Of a DNA stretch of 64,000 nucleotides, positions 1 through 9,415 are shown piece by piece. Where the stretch lies: contig NZ_SRRO01000001.1 of assembly GCF_004785795.1 (NCBI RefSeq), positions 1,984,001 through 2,048,000 of the forward strand, given 5' to 3'. Below the pieces are notes generated by a model. That model saw only the letters and a list, made by a program, of their open reading frames with translations. It did no database searches and was not told where the DNA came from. The DNA is from Nocardioides eburneiflavus. GTDB lineage: Bacteria; Actinomycetota; Actinomycetes; Propionibacteriales; Nocardioidaceae. Both the position numbers and the translations under genes were made by a program. Numbering within the stretch: the first letter of the stretch is position 1; every line of letters begins with the position of its first letter.

Positions 1-765
1 CGCGTCTTCCGCGACGAGGACGTGACCCACGTCGACGGCGAGGTCAACCCCGCCAACGACATCTCGACCATCCAGACCGAGCTGATCTTCGCCGACCTCG
101 AGACGGTCGACCGGGCGATCCAGCGGCTGGAGAAGGAGTCGCGCAAGGTCAAGGACCTCGTCGCCAACCTCGAGGCCGCCAAGGCCGCCAAGGAGGCGCT
201 CGAGTCGGGCACCCCGATCATCGCCACCGACATCGACCGCTCCCTGCTGCGCGAGCTGTCGCTGCTGACGGCCAAGCCGTTCATCTACGTCTTCAACTGC
301 GACGCCGACGAGCTCGGCGACGAAGCGCTGAAGGACCGGATGCGCGAGATCGTCGCGCCGGCCGAGGCCATCTTCCTCGACGCCAAGTTCGAGGCGGAGC
401 TCGCCGAGATGGATGACGACGAGATGGCGCACGAGATGCTCGCCGAGATGGGCATCACCGAGTCCGGCCTCGACCAGCTCGCGCGCGTCGGCTTCGACAC
501 CCTCGGCCTCCAGACCTACCTCACCGCCGGCCCCAAGGAGACGCGGGCCTGGACCATCAGGAAGGGCGCCACCGCGCCCGAGGCCGCCGGTGTCATCCAC
601 ACCGACTTCCAGAAGGGCTTCATCAAGGCCGAGGTCGTCTCATTCGCCGACCTGATGGCCGCCGGCTCCATGCTCAAGGCCAAGGAGGCCGGCAAGGTGC
701 GCATGGAGGGCAAGGACTACGTCATGGCCGACGGCGACGTCGTGGAGTTCCGCTTCAACGTCTGA
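1..765 (+). CDS. ychF: Redox-regulated ATPase YchF, C-terminal part (partial, start outside window)
   Basis: Open reading continues unbroken from base 1 ([11 protein letters not shown]), so the GTG at 22 is internal and the real start lies upstream. About 254 residues are present. They cover the end of the GTPase-like domain, the coiled-coil insertion ([20 protein letters not shown]) and the C-terminal TGS domain ([20 protein letters not shown], then [19 protein letters not shown]). YchF/Ola1 proteins are Obg-family P-loop ATPases that bind ribosomes and act in translation and stress control; the P-loop itself is off the window. The C-terminus is canonical, so the gene looks intact. It ends 140 bases before the convergent GH32 gene. 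Confidence 0.95.
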   Translation, partial: RVFRDEDVTHVDGEVNPANDISTIQTELIFADLETVDRAIQRLEKESRKVKDLVANLEAAKAAKEALESGTPIIATDIDRSLLRELSLLTAKPFIYVFNCDADELGDEALKDRMREIVAPAEAIFLDAKFEAELAEMDDDEMAHEMLAEMGITESGLDQLARVGFDTLGLQTYLTAGPKETRAWTIRKGATAPEAAGVIHTDFQKGFIKAEVVSFADLMAAGSMLKAKEAGKVRMEGKDYVMADGDVVEFRFNV

Positions 766-800
766 GGACTCACTGGCTGCGCAGGTCGGCGACGGTCGAA

Positions 801-879
801 GCCTGACAGCGCCGGATTCAGGCCCCACGACCAGACCGACCCACGCGCCGCGGCCCCTCGACCCCGGGTGCGGTCGAGG
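801..879. terminator. Two hairpins between convergent ychF and GH32 gene
   Basis: The gap 766-905 holds two inverted repeats. GCCTGA at 801-806 pairs with TCAGGC at 818-823. CCTCGACC at 856-863 pairs with GGTCGAGG at 872-879, an 8-bp perfect stem with an 8-base loop. The genes on both sides converge here, so a bidirectional transcription stop is the likely role. No U-tract follows, which is common in high-GC actinobacteria. Nothing else is visible in the gap. Confidence 0.4.
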
Positions 880-905
880 AGCCACGGGTGGGGCCGCGCC
901 GGTGG

Positions 906-2165
906 CTAGACGCTGGAGCTGGGCGACAGCTGCCACGCGCGGACGCGTGGGTCACCACCGTGCCACCGGGTCGTGGGCTCGACAGCTCCGCCCAGCAGAC
1001 CCTGCGGGGAGGAGATCTCCACGACGGGTCCGTCGACGATGATCCGCAGCTCCTCGCCGGCCCACGGCATGGACCACGTGTCCTGGCCGGGGCGCTCGAG
1101 CGACACGGCACCGTCCAGCACCCCGACCCGGGCGGTCTTGGCGCCCGAGTCGTTGCTCAGCACCAGGTGGTCGTCGGGCCCGGCAGGAGACCACTCGAGG
1201 TCGAAGGTGACCGCTGACTCGCCTGCGGCCAGCGGGCCACCACGCGCAGCAGCCAGCTCGGGGTGCGGGGCGGCGACAAGGCGCCCGTCCTTCGCCGTCA
1301 TCAGGTACGGGACGCTCAAGCAGCTCGACCAGGCCTCGTCGGCGTCGCCGACCCCGCGCATCCAGAACATCACGCACGGCCGACCGTCGCGGTCCCGGAA
1401 GAAGGACGGCGCGTAGTAGGAGCCGCCGTGGCTCAGCCGCCCCCAGTCCGCGGGCGTGAACCGTCCCTCGCCGTACGAGTCGCCGTCGCCGATGCCGTAC
1501 CCGGCGTAGTGCAGCACGTCGTCGTCCCACACCGAGCTCAGCATCACCCAGTGGTCGTCGACGTCGAAGACCTGTGGGCACTCCCAGAGCGCACCCATCC
1601 AGACCGGCTCGGTCTCGTACGTCGAACGGCTGGCGGCGACGCCGTCGTAGACCCACTCGGTCAGATCGGGGGAGGTGTACGTGAGGGCGAGTGCGTCGCC
1701 GCTGCGTGTTCCGGCACCGACGAACATCCGCCACAGGTCGCCCTCGCGGACGACGAACGGGTCCCGGTAGGCGATCAGGTCGAGGTCCTCCGGAGGGACG
1801 ATGACGACCTCGCCCTTGGTCCACTCGTCCCACGTGCTGTCGGTCGGTGCGGCGAGCCGGACGCGCCCGAGCCCGATGTCGGGCTGCACCACCGACGTGT
1901 AGAGGATGCGTGCGTCGTCGCCGTCGCGCACCAGGCTCCCGGTCCAGATGCCGTCGTCGCCGTCCCCCGGCGCCAGGGCGATGCCGCGACGGGTCCAGGA
2001 GAGCAGGTCGGGACTGGTCGCGTGGCCCCAGTGGCAGTTCGGCGCCCACACCAGGCTGCCGGGCACGTACTGGTGGAACAGGTGATAGGCCCCGTCGTGG
2101 AAGGTGAGGCCGTGCGGGTCGTTGATCCAGCCTGTCTCAGCGGTGAAGTGGAGCAGGGGTCGCAT
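906..2165 (-). CDS. Glycoside hydrolase family 32 beta-fructosidase
   Basis: A 419-residue GH32 protein. The family hydrolyses beta-linked fructose from sucrose, inulin-type or levan-type oligosaccharides with retention. All three catalytic blocks are visible: WINDPHG with nucleophile Asp16, RDP with Asp125, and the acid/base Glu185 in WECPQ; WGHATS is also present. There is no signal peptide, so it should be cytoplasmic and act on imported fructo-oligosaccharides such as inulobiose. The start chosen is the ATG at 2165 (MRPLLHF), because the motif alignment begins there. The gene lies 5 bases after the GH172 gene, so the two are co-transcribed and presumably successive in one pathway. The exact substrate (inulobiose, sucrose or kestose) is inferred from context only. 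Confidence 0.9.
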   Translation of the reverse strand: MRPLLHFTAETGWINDPHGLTFHDGAYHLFHQYVPGSLVWAPNCHWGHATSPDLLSWTRRGIALAPGDGDDGIWTGSLVRDGDDARILYTSVVQPDIGLGRVRLAAPTDSTWDEWTKGEVVIVPPEDLDLIAYRDPFVVREGDLWRMFVGAGTRSGDALALTYTSPDLTEWVYDGVAASRSTYETEPVWMGALWECPQVFDVDDHWVMLSSVWDDDVLHYAGYGIGDGDSYGEGRFTPADWGRLSHGGSYYAPSFFRDRDGRPCVMFWMRGVGDADEAWSSCLSVPYLMTAKDGRLVAAPHPELAAARGGPLAAGESAVTFDLEWSPAGPDDHLVLSNDSGAKTARVGVLDGAVSLERPGQDTWSMPWAGEELRIIVDGPVVEISSPQGLLGGAVEPTTRWHGGDPRVRAWQLSPSSSV

Positions 2166-2170
2166 CGGGC

Positions 2171-3526
2171 TCACCCCTGTCCGGCATCGTAGGACCGACG
2201 GATCGCGCGAGCCTGTTCGACGTTCCCGCGTTCCCACTCGTCGATCTGCCGCCGGCGCTCCTCGCGCAGGGTGTCGCGCGCGGCGACGAACCGCTCCATG
2301 CGCTCACTCGCCTGCTGGCGGGCGGATCGCTGTTCGACGGTGAGCTCGGGGAGAGGCGCCTCGATGACCCGGTCGACCGGTCGGAGGGGGAGGCGCTGGT
2401 CGACGTCGGGCACGGCGAGGACTGGCGAGGGCAGGGTCTGGTACCAGTACGCGGTCGAGGACCAGTCGTCGGACAGGTGGTTGCCGTGGCCGTGCTCGAA
2501 GGTGACCTTGATCCGCTTCTCGAATCGGATCGGGTCGACCATGTGGAAGCGGTAGCTGTGGTGGAAGCCCGGGACGTCCTCCTCGTGCACGATGGTGCCG
2601 TTGAACTGGTAGGCGTTGCGTTGCATGCCCCACGCGTGGCCGAAGTAGTCCTCCATGCCGGTGCCGTGCAGGCTGGGGGGCCAGGTGTCGTCGTCGATGA
2701 AGATCATGTCGTCGCCCTCGCCCCACCACGATCCCTGGAAGTGGCGCACTGCGAGGGTGCAGCCGACGTAGTGGCCGCGGCCCTCGGTCTCGAGAGCCAC
2801 GTAGTTCGCGGCGCCGTCGAGGTTGGCGACCGTCGTCTCGATGCTGTTCGACTGCAGGTCGGGCCCCCAGCCGGCGTTGGGGAGCGCGCGGCGCCAGTGG
2901 GCGTGGAAGTAGACCGTGTCCTCGGGCAGGGGGGTGGGGGAGAGCTCGTAGTCGATGTAGAAGTACTGGAGGTAGGGGATGTCGTTCTGGTTCTCCACCA
3001 CGACCCGCGCGCGCGTGCCGAAAGGCATCCGGAAGTAGCTGTTGAACGCGGCGCTGCCCCCGAAGGTGTGCAGCTCGGGCTCCTTCGCGGACACCGACAG
3101 GGGCAGCGAGTCGTAGCTGCCGGAGAGCGAGTTCATCAGTCCGAAGAAGTCACCCAGTGGCGCGACGACGCTCGGGGTCTCCTGGTCGTCCCAGTAGATC
3201 TTGAGCAGGACCTTGCGGTAGTAGTCCGGATCCACCACCTCCCAGCTGACGCCGAGCGCGTTGTGGATCTCGAGCATCGGCACGCCCACGACCTCGGGGT
3301 CGATCTGGCCCGGACCTGGCTGGATCCGACAGGACTGGGTCATCCAGATGTGGGTGATGAATCCGGGTCCTTCGAGGTCCGCCAGCACACGCTCCTCCCC
3401 GGGCATCACGATCCAGTTGTCCCGGTTGCGGCCGGTCTGGTCGAAGCTCGAGGCCCGGGCCGTTCGGCCGGGTCGCGCCCGGGTGAGATCACCCAGGAGG
3501 CCGCCGGGGGTGGTGTCTGCAGTCAT
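2171..3526 (-). CDS. GH172 (DUF2961) glycosidase, probable difructose-anhydride / alpha-fructofuranoside hydrolase
   Basis: A 451-residue DUF2961 protein, a fold now classed as GH172. The first characterised bifidobacterial member interconverts inulobiose and difructose dianhydride I and splits alpha-D-fructofuranosides; other members act on D-arabinan. Glu270 (in WWGEGDD) and Glu292 (in GTGMEDYFG) fall where I recall the catalytic glutamates of that enzyme (E270/E291). No signal peptide is seen, so it should be cytoplasmic. The start is the ATG at 3526, with GAGAGGA just upstream. It is first in a two-gene operon with GH32, behind a LacI-type operator. Together with the GH91 enzyme and importer nearby, opening of an imported difructose anhydride to inulobiose is the best-supported role. 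Which anhydride (DFA I or III) cannot be read from the sequence. Confidence 0.85.
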   Translation of the reverse strand: MTADTTPGGLLGDLTRARPGRTARASSFDQTGRNRDNWIVMPGEERVLADLEGPGFITHIWMTQSCRIQPGPGQIDPEVVGVPMLEIHNALGVSWEVVDPDYYRKVLLKIYWDDQETPSVVAPLGDFFGLMNSLSGSYDSLPLSVSAKEPELHTFGGSAAFNSYFRMPFGTRARVVVENQNDIPYLQYFYIDYELSPTPLPEDTVYFHAHWRRALPNAGWGPDLQSNSIETTVANLDGAANYVALETEGRGHYVGCTLAVRHFQGSWWGEGDDMIFIDDDTWPPSLHGTGMEDYFGHAWGMQRNAYQFNGTIVHEEDVPGFHHSYRFHMVDPIRFEKRIKVTFEHGHGNHLSDDWSSTAYWYQTLPSPVLAVPDVDQRLPLRPVDRVIEAPLPELTVEQRSARQQASERMERFVAARDTLREERRRQIDEWERGNVEQARAIRRSYDAGQG

Positions 3527-3565
3527 TGGTCATCCTCTCATCGAGACATGTCTGGCCCGATGCGT

Positions 3566-3621
3566 CATCGAAACGTTTGCGTAGTCGCGGCATCGTAGTC
3601 ACGGGTCGCCACGGTCCGCAA
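3566..3621 (-). promoter_or_regulatory. Promoter and LacI operator of the GH172-GH32 operon
   Basis: On the minus strand a TTGCGG (complement of 3616-3621) and TACGAT (complement of 3592-3597), 18 bases apart, form a plausible -35/-10 pair. The pseudo-palindrome CGAAACGTTTGC at 3569-3580 follows directly and would cover the transcription start. It shares the AAACGTTT core with five other sites in the locus, and the LacI gene starts divergently 134 bases away. Repression by that regulator is inferred. Confidence 0.6.
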
Positions 3622-3691
3622 TGGCGCGCCGATCCGACTGCTACGCGTTACGGTTGGCGCAATGACGTCTCTTGCGGACGTAGCCGGAGCA

Positions 3692-3710
3692 GCACGAAAA
3701 CGTTTGAACG
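3692..3710 (+). promoter_or_regulatory. LacI-type operator in front of the regulator gene
   Basis: GAAAACGTTTGA within 3692-3710 matches the palindromic core of the other sites in the locus. It ends about 8 bases before the lacI-family ATG and overlaps the start of its Shine-Dalgarno (CGGAG, 3709-3713). The position fits autorepression. No clear -35/-10 pair for this gene could be assigned. Confidence 0.55.
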
Positions 3711-3717
3711 GAGTTCG

Positions 3718-4740
3718 ATGGCCACCATCGTGGAGGTCGCCCAGCTGGCGCGGGTGTCTACCTCAACTGTCTCGCACGTGCTCAACGGCACGAGGAAGGT
3801 CGAGCCCAAGACCCGCAAGAGGGTGCTGGACGCCATCGAGAAGACGGGCTACCGCCAGGACGCCGTGGCTCGCGCCATGCGGCGCTCACGCACCGACAGC
3901 ATCGGCCTCGTCGTCTCCGACGCCGGGGAGCCGGCCTTCGCCGAGATGGTGCACGGGGTCGAGCACGCGGCCACGGAGCAGGGCCTCACCCTGCTCCTGG
4001 CCAACTCGGCCGAGGACGCCGACCGCGAGGCGCGGGCCGTGCGAACACTGCTCACGCGCCGTGTCGACGGGCTGATACTGGCGCGATGCCCCCTGTCGAC
4101 CGTGGAGGTCGAACAGCAGGTAGCGAGCGGGTCGCCGCCGGTGGTGCTCCTCGACCGCGTGTACGACGGGGCGCCCTGCGATCAGGTCGGCGCCGACAAC
4201 CGGGAGAGCATGCGGCGCCTGGCTGAGCACCTGCTCGCGGCCGGCCACCGGGACTTCCTCGTGGTCGCCGGTGACACGAGGGTGCCCACCCTGACCGAGC
4301 GTCTGGCCGGCTTCCGCGACGTGGCGCCGCGGGACGGCGACGATGCCACGACGGTCCTCGAGGGCACCGACCCCGTGCAGCTCAGGGCCGACCTGGCGCG
4401 CGTCCTCGCTCGCCGCGAGCACACCTGCGTGATCGCCGCGAGCAGCCCGTTGGCCGTGGTCGCGCTCGAGTGCCTGCGCGAGGAAGGGATGCAGGTACCG
4501 CGCGACATCGCCTTCGCCACGTTCGACGGGTTCGACCACTCGGACCTGTTCCAACCGCCCATCACGACCGTCCGCCAGCCGGCCTTCGACATGGGAGTCG
4601 CAGCGGTGGGGATGCTCCTGGAGCGGCTCCAGTCGTCTCGCAGCGAGCGTCCCTCGAGCCCGCGTACGACCCGGCTCCAGCAACGGCTGGAGCTCCGCGC
4701 GTCGAGCGAGGACTTCGACTTCGCCGTGGCGCGCGACTGA
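3718..4740 (+). CDS. LacI-family transcriptional regulator of the fructan locus
   Basis: A 340-residue LacI/GalR protein. An N-terminal helix-turn-helix (residues 2-25, IVEVAQLARVSTSTVSHVLN) and hinge helix are followed by a periplasmic-binding-protein-like effector domain to the end. The start is the ATG at 3718, which places the HTH at the very N-terminus as usual and has CGGAG five bases upstream; a longer open frame upstream is not needed. It lies between the divergent GH172-GH32 operon and the co-directional importer genes. Repeated AAACGTTT palindromes sit at all three promoters and before the GH91 gene, so it is very likely the local repressor. The inducer is probably a difructose anhydride, inulobiose or fructose; this is inference. 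Confidence 0.9.
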   Translation: MATIVEVAQLARVSTSTVSHVLNGTRKVEPKTRKRVLDAIEKTGYRQDAVARAMRRSRTDSIGLVVSDAGEPAFAEMVHGVEHAATEQGLTLLLANSAEDADREARAVRTLLTRRVDGLILARCPLSTVEVEQQVASGSPPVVLLDRVYDGAPCDQVGADNRESMRRLAEHLLAAGHRDFLVVAGDTRVPTLTERLAGFRDVAPRDGDDATTVLEGTDPVQLRADLARVLARREHTCVIAASSPLAVVALECLREEGMQVPRDIAFATFDGFDHSDLFQPPITTVRQPAFDMGVAAVGMLLERLQSSRSERPSSPRTTRLQQRLELRASSEDFDFAVARD

Positions 4741-4753
4741 CGCGGACCGGTGC

Positions 4754-4818
4754 TTGACACCTGTGACGGGTGCCACGTAAATTCGCGCAAACGATTCGCG
4801 CAAACGTTTCGATACACT
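4754..4818 (+). promoter_or_regulatory. Importer promoter with tandem LacI operators
   Basis: A consensus TTGACA (4754-4759) and TAAATT (4778-4783), 18 bases apart, form the clearest promoter in the window. Two operator half-overlaps follow: CGCAAACGATTCGCG (about 4785-4800) and CGCAAACGTTTCGAT (about 4800-4814). They cover the expected start site near 4790. Tandem sites suggest tight repression of the transport operon. Confidence 0.7.
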
Positions 4819-4862
4819 AGCGGTCGTGCTCGGGTCCATCCCCTCTGACGAAGGAAACGCTC

Positions 4863-6182
4863 ATGTCTGCTCGCAGCCTCGCCGGTCGCCGGCGGCGCCG
4901 GCTCGCCGGCTCGCTCCTGTCCGTCTCGTCCCTGGTGGTCCTCGCTGCGTGCAGCAACGCCAGCGACGCCCAGACGGAGGACGGCAAGACGACCATCACC
5001 CTGTCGATGCAGAGCGCGGACGTCGAGACCGCCGACCCCGCGACCTGGGCGATCGTGGAGGCCTTCGAGAAGGCCCACCCCGACGTCGACGTCGAGGTCG
5101 GCGGCCAGCCGGTGGCCGAGCACCTGCAGAGCCTGTCGATCGCGGCGCAGAGCGACACGCTTCCCGACATCTTCTGGGTCTACAAGGCGACCGCCGAGGA
5201 CATGCTCGAGGCAGGCAAGCTGATGAACCTCGAGCCCACCCTCGAGGAGCTCGGTGTCCTCGAGAGGCTGCCGGAGAGCACGGTCAGCAACTTCACCGTG
5301 GACGACACGGTTTACGGCGTGCCCTACCAGGCACTGCTGACCGGCCTCTGGGTCAACACGAAGATCCTGGCTGACAACGGCCTCGAGCAGCCCACCACCT
5401 TCGACGAGCTCGTCGAGGTGGCGCGGGCGCTCGACGAGAACGGCATCGTCACGATCTCCAACGGCGCGAGTCAGTCGGCCTTCAGCGTCTGGTCCTTCCT
5501 GGTGTGGCTCAACCGGTTCGGCTACGAGGACAAGATCGAAGGCATCCTCGACGGCTCGGAGAGCTTCGACAACCCCGACTTCGTGCGGATGTACGAGCGC
5601 ATCGCCGAGCTGCGCGACGCCGGCGCCTTCGCCTCGAACGTCTCGACGCAGACCTATCCGCAGGCCGTGGACCAGTTCCTCAACGGGAAGGCGGCGATGC
5701 TCGACGCAGGCGTCTGGGCCGCCGGGCAGATCCAGGACTCGGAGGTGGCTGACGACACCACCTTCTGGAACGGGCCCACCTTCGACGACGGTGTGGGCGA
5801 GCAGGACATCGTCATGAATGTCGCCTCCGCACCGCTGGTGGTCGACCACAAGGTCGAGGACGACGAGCAGAAGCTGGACGCAGTCACCAAGTTCCTCGAC
5901 TTCTACTACAGCGACGAGGCGCAGCAGCTCCTCGTGGACAACGCCCAGCCCCCGGTCACCGACTACGAGCCCGAGATCGACCCCGCCGAGCAGGCCGTGC
6001 TGAAGTCGGCCCTCGACGTCGCCGCCGACCCGGAGCTGAGCAGCCCCGAGTCGCAGCCCGACCTGCTGGTGTCCACCGCAGTCGCCACGGCGATGTACGA
6101 CAGCATCTACGGCGTGATCCAGGACCAGCTCTCCCCGGAGGAGGCCGTGGCCCTGGTGCAGAAGGCGATCGACGCCGAATGA
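4863..6182 (+). CDS. ABC transporter substrate-binding lipoprotein (family 1 sugar binder)
   Basis: A 439-residue extracytoplasmic solute-binding protein. An arginine-rich signal peptide and the lipobox LAAC (Cys at about residue 30) mark a lipoprotein. The mature part has the family 1 carbohydrate-binder pattern (VDVEVGGQP, TLPDIFW, YGVPYQALLTGLWVN). The ATG at 4863 follows AAGGAAACG. It is the first gene of an importer operon with two permeases downstream and an operator-controlled promoter upstream. By context it captures fructo-oligosaccharides or difructose anhydride made outside by the GH91 enzyme; ligand identity is inferred. No ATPase gene is present, so a shared MsmK-type ATPase elsewhere is expected. 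Confidence 0.9.
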   Translation: MSARSLAGRRRRRLAGSLLSVSSLVVLAACSNASDAQTEDGKTTITLSMQSADVETADPATWAIVEAFEKAHPDVDVEVGGQPVAEHLQSLSIAAQSDTLPDIFWVYKATAEDMLEAGKLMNLEPTLEELGVLERLPESTVSNFTVDDTVYGVPYQALLTGLWVNTKILADNGLEQPTTFDELVEVARALDENGIVTISNGASQSAFSVWSFLVWLNRFGYEDKIEGILDGSESFDNPDFVRMYERIAELRDAGAFASNVSTQTYPQAVDQFLNGKAAMLDAGVWAAGQIQDSEVADDTTFWNGPTFDDGVGEQDIVMNVASAPLVVDHKVEDDEQKLDAVTKFLDFYYSDEAQQLLVDNAQPPVTDYEPEIDPAEQAVLKSALDVAADPELSSPESQPDLLVSTAVATAMYDSIYGVIQDQLSPEEAVALVQKAIDAE

Positions 6183-6257
6183 CCGCCCCGGGGTGCGCCC
6201 GCCTCCGTGGCGGGCGCACCCCGAGCCACAGAGCCGCCCGGCGGCTCCCGAGATGGA

Positions 6258-7139
6258 ATGAGCTCGACCATGGTCTGGGTCAGCAACCGCTGGAAGATCG
6301 CCGTGATGCTGGCACCCGCGCTGGTGCTCTTCACCGCATTCTTCGTCTACCCCGTGGGCTACGCGATCGCCTACAGCTTCACCAACTCCGCCGGGTTCGG
6401 TGCCGCTGAGTTCGTCGGCCTCGACAACTACGTCGCCCTCCTGGACGACCCGTTCTTCTGGCAGTCGCTGAGGAACACCGTCGTGATCCTGGTGGTCAGC
6501 CTGGCCATCCTGGTCCCCGCCTCCTTCGCCCTTGCTCTCCTGCTGAGGCACAAGGTCCGCGGCGCCGGCGGTCTGCGGGCCCTGGTCTTCGGGCCGGCGA
6601 TCATCGCGCCGATCCTCGTCGGCCTGATCTGGGTCTTCATCCTCGACCCCAAGATCGGACTGCTCAACCGGCTGCTGCTACCGCTCGGCGTCGAGCCGGT
6701 GCAGTGGATCGGGGGCAACACGCTCACGCCGTACGCCGTGTCGCTGGTCTTCGTCTGGAGCAGCATCGGATTCGCGATGACCATCTTCTACGCGGGGCTG
6801 CAGCTGCTGCCCGGGGACGTCATGGAGGCCTCGGAGCTCGACGGGGCCTCGCACTGGCAGCAGCTGCGCCACGTCACCATCCCGATGATGCGCGAGACCT
6901 TCGCCATCGTGGCGATCCTGCTGATCACCAACGTGTTCAAGATCTTCGAGCTGGTCTACATGCTCACTGGCGGTGGTCCCGTGCATCGCTCGGAGACCCT
7001 CGTGAGCTACATGTACTTCGTCACCTTCACCAACCAGCGCTACGGCTCGGGCATGGCGATCGCCGTGATCGTCTTCGTGCTGGGTGCCCTGACGACCCTC
7101 GCCTACCTGGCCGTGAGCCGCCGACGGAGCCTGGCATGA
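6258..7139 (+). CDS. ABC sugar permease, MalF type
   Basis: A 293-residue inner-membrane permease of the carbohydrate-uptake-1 family with about six hydrophobic segments. The cytoplasmic EAA loop that contacts the ATPase reads EASELDGASHWQQLRHVTIP (about residues 190-210). I chose the ATG at 6258 (MSSTMVW), preceded by GAGATGGA; an in-frame start at 6207 would add 17 residues (proline/glycine-containing) that look like untranslated leader. It lies 75 bases after the binding protein and overlaps the next permease by ATGA. It forms the channel with that partner. Confidence 0.9.
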   Translation: MSSTMVWVSNRWKIAVMLAPALVLFTAFFVYPVGYAIAYSFTNSAGFGAAEFVGLDNYVALLDDPFFWQSLRNTVVILVVSLAILVPASFALALLLRHKVRGAGGLRALVFGPAIIAPILVGLIWVFILDPKIGLLNRLLLPLGVEPVQWIGGNTLTPYAVSLVFVWSSIGFAMTIFYAGLQLLPGDVMEASELDGASHWQQLRHVTIPMMRETFAIVAILLITNVFKIFELVYMLTGGGPVHRSETLVSYMYFVTFTNQRYGSGMAIAVIVFVLGALTTLAYLAVSRRRSLA

Positions 7140-8053
7140 CACAGACGTCCAGCACCGAGGTGCCCACCGGCGTGACCCCGACAGCGGTGAGGGCCACCCG
7201 CCCGAGCCCGCCACGTCCGCGTCCGCGCCGGCGCCGGGGCCTGGTCGCCGTCGGGGCGGCCGCCTACCTGGTGACCTTCCTGATCGTCTTCCCGATCCTG
7301 TGGATCGCGCTCCTGTCACTCCAGCCGAGCGACAAGATCCTGTCCGACCCGTTCTCCTTCGACGCGCTGACGTTCGACAACTACCGCAACGCCATCGAGT
7401 CGCTCCCGCTCGTGCAGATGTACAAGAACACCCTCATCGTCGCGGTCGCCTCGGTGACCCTGGGCGCGGTGGTGTCGTTCATGGCCGCGTTCGCGCTGAC
7501 CCGGATGGTGTTCCGGCGGCGTGCCGCCCAGTCGTCGCTGCGGTTCTACCTGCTCGCCGGGCTCGCGGTGCCGGTCTACGTCCTGCTCTTCCCGATCTAC
7601 CGCCTCGACCTCGCGCTGGGGATCTTCGGCACCTACGCCGCGCTGATCCTCCCGTACATCGCGGTCTCGATCCCCTTCAACACGTTGCTGTTGACCGGCT
7701 TCCTCCGCGACTTCCCGGCAGAGCTGGAGGAGGCGGCGATCATGGACGGCGCCGGTCTGTTCCGCATCTGCTGGTCGGTGGTCCTGCCGGCGATGAAGCC
7801 GGTGATCGCCACCATCTTGATCTTCAACGTCGTCTACGTGTTCAACGAGTTCCCGTTCGTCTCCATCCTGATCAATGACCCGGACATGGCGACGGTCTCG
7901 CTGGCAGTGTCGAAGTTCCAGGGTCAGTACACCGTCGACTACGGCGGGATGATGGCCGCTGCCACACTCGTGCTAGTCCCGCAGCTCGCGATCTACGCGG
8001 TGTTCCAACGTCACGTGATCGCCGGCCTGACCGCCGGGGCGGTCAAGGGGTGA
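7136..8053 (+). CDS. ABC sugar permease, MalG type
   Basis: A 305-residue permease starting at the ATGA overlap with the preceding gene. The first about 35 residues are a cytoplasmic Pro/Arg-rich tail, followed by six membrane segments. The EAA loop reads EEAAIMDGAGLFRICWSVVLP. MalG-type proteins pair with MalF-type ones to make the translocation pore. It closes the importer operon. A strong hairpin lies 110 bases downstream, before the convergent GH91 gene. Confidence 0.9.
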   Translation: MTQTSSTEVPTGVTPTAVRATRPSPPRPRPRRRRGLVAVGAAAYLVTFLIVFPILWIALLSLQPSDKILSDPFSFDALTFDNYRNAIESLPLVQMYKNTLIVAVASVTLGAVVSFMAAFALTRMVFRRRAAQSSLRFYLLAGLAVPVYVLLFPIYRLDLALGIFGTYAALILPYIAVSIPFNTLLLTGFLRDFPAELEEAAIMDGAGLFRICWSVVLPAMKPVIATILIFNVVYVFNEFPFVSILINDPDMATVSLAVSKFQGQYTVDYGGMMAAATLVLVPQLAIYAVFQRHVIAGLTAGAVKG

Positions 8054-8163
8054 CCGTGGCCGAAGAGCACGTCGCGGCCGCTGACGCGCGGCCGGCGCGC
8101 TAGCCTCCAGCAACCGACCCCCGGGCGCCGTACGGGGCAGGTGTCATCGGCGCGACAAGCGTC

Positions 8164-8189
8164 GGGCCCGCCGCTGAGGCGGCGGGCCC
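8164..8189. terminator. Strong hairpin between importer operon and GH91 gene
   Basis: Perfect 11-bp inverted repeat GGGCCCGCCGC (8164-8174) and GCGGCGGGCCC (8179-8189) around a TGAG tetraloop. It lies in the 166-base gap between two convergent transcripts, so it can terminate both. No T-run flanks it on either strand. Confidence 0.7.
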
Positions 8190-8219
8190 AACTGTGCCCG
8201 AGCGGGCGCGACCCAGCCC

Positions 8220-9398
8220 TCAGGGGGTCGGCACGACGGACGCGTTGCCGCCGGTCAGGTCCTGAACCTGCGCCGCGGTGCCGGACCACAGGACCTTCGT
8301 GGCGGTGCTGCTGGCGTCCAGCACGTGGCGGACCGGGACGTTGGACACCAGCTTGTTGGTGGCCAGCTGATTGCGCGTGCCCCCGCGGACGAGCACCACG
8401 GTGGGTGTCGCCCCCGACGGGACGATGCTGCCAGCGGGCACATCGAAGGAGAACATGTTGGCGGTGACCGAGTTGTCGTTGCCGTTCAGGTGCACCATGC
8501 CGTACAGGTCGTCGTTCCTGGCCGGCCCGCCGTCGCCGAAGATGCGCCGGAAGTGGTTGCCGGAGACGAGCTGCTCGTGGCACGGAGTCTCGTGGACGAT
8601 CATCCCGGAGAAGTTCGAGACGAACTTGTTGCCGGTGATGACTGCGCGGTTCACGTTCTTCATCTGGATCCGGGCTCCCCACAGCAGGCTGTTGCCGCTG
8701 ATGAGGCAGTTCTCGTTGTTCTCGATGAAGATCGAGTTCCCCGCCCAGGCACTGATCAGGTAGTTGTTCGTGATCTTGCCGACGATCGAGCTGTCGGTCA
8801 TCAGGATCGAGCTTCCGCACTCGCCGATGAAGTTGTTCGTGATGTTGAACGCGTCGGCGTTCCTGATGGAGAGCGCGGTCGACAGGTAGACGAAGCCCAT
8901 GCCCTCGACGCGGACGGCGTCGGTGTCGTACTGGACGCGGATGCCGGTCTTGCCGTTGCCGGGGAGGTAGGGCTTGGAGCTGGCCACTCCGTCGATGCAG
9001 AAATCCTGGAAGACGATGGAGTTGAGCCGGCCGTTGGTGCCCGGGTCGGCGGACCGGTTGACGAGGAAGCCGACCTGGTTGTTGTTGACCACCTGCACGT
9101 GGCTGGAGCCGGGCAGCGTCTCGATCCAGGCTGTGGTGTTGGCCTCGTCCCGGATCGCCTCGGACAGGAATCCGTGTCCCGATCCCTTGATCGTCAGGAA
9201 CCCGACGTCGATCGTTGCCGTCGTGCGGAGGTCGTAGTGGCCCGGCGGGATGTAGATGACGGCGCCGGGCCGCGTGGTCTTCGTGCTCTGCTGGGACTTG
9301 ATGTCGGCGATGATCTGATTGATCACCAGGCCGATGTCGTAGTACGGGGACACGGTCGCGCCGGGCCAGGTCGTGACGTCGTAGACGGTGGGTGCCAT
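8220..9398 (-). CDS. Inulin fructotransferase (GH91), difructose-anhydride-forming
   Basis: A 392-residue right-handed beta-helix protein. From memory, its N-terminal block (TYDVTTWPGATVSPYYDIGL-like) is nearly the same as characterised inulin fructotransferases, which release difructose anhydride from the end of inulin without hydrolysis (EC 4.2.2.17/18). The reported catalytic Asp/Glu pair, 11 residues apart, is kept: Asp182 and Glu193 in ADAFNITNNFIGECG. The ATG at 9398 has AAGGAG at ideal distance. Unlike secreted relatives there is no signal peptide in this frame; a Tat-type leader is encoded as a separate cistron just upstream. It shares operators with the importer and GH172-GH32. DFA I versus DFA III cannot be told, and a DFA-III hydrolase, also GH91, is a possible alternative. 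Confidence 0.88.
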   Translation of the reverse strand: MAPTVYDVTTWPGATVSPYYDIGLVINQIIADIKSQQSTKTTRPGAVIYIPPGHYDLRTTATIDVGFLTIKGSGHGFLSEAIRDEANTTAWIETLPGSSHVQVVNNNQVGFLVNRSADPGTNGRLNSIVFQDFCIDGVASSKPYLPGNGKTGIRVQYDTDAVRVEGMGFVYLSTALSIRNADAFNITNNFIGECGSSILMTDSSIVGKITNNYLISAWAGNSIFIENNENCLISGNSLLWGARIQMKNVNRAVITGNKFVSNFSGMIVHETPCHEQLVSGNHFRRIFGDGGPARNDDLYGMVHLNGNDNSVTANMFSFDVPAGSIVPSGATPTVVLVRGGTRNQLATNKLVSNVPVRHVLDASSTATKVLWSGTAAQVQDLTGGNASVVPTP

Positions 9399-9415
9399 GG
9401 GGCGTCTCCTTCGGA

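Noticed and set aside
4182..6551. Long minus-strand open frame across lacI and the binding-protein gene
   Set aside because: Opposes two clearly recognised genes and their operators; no family resemblance.
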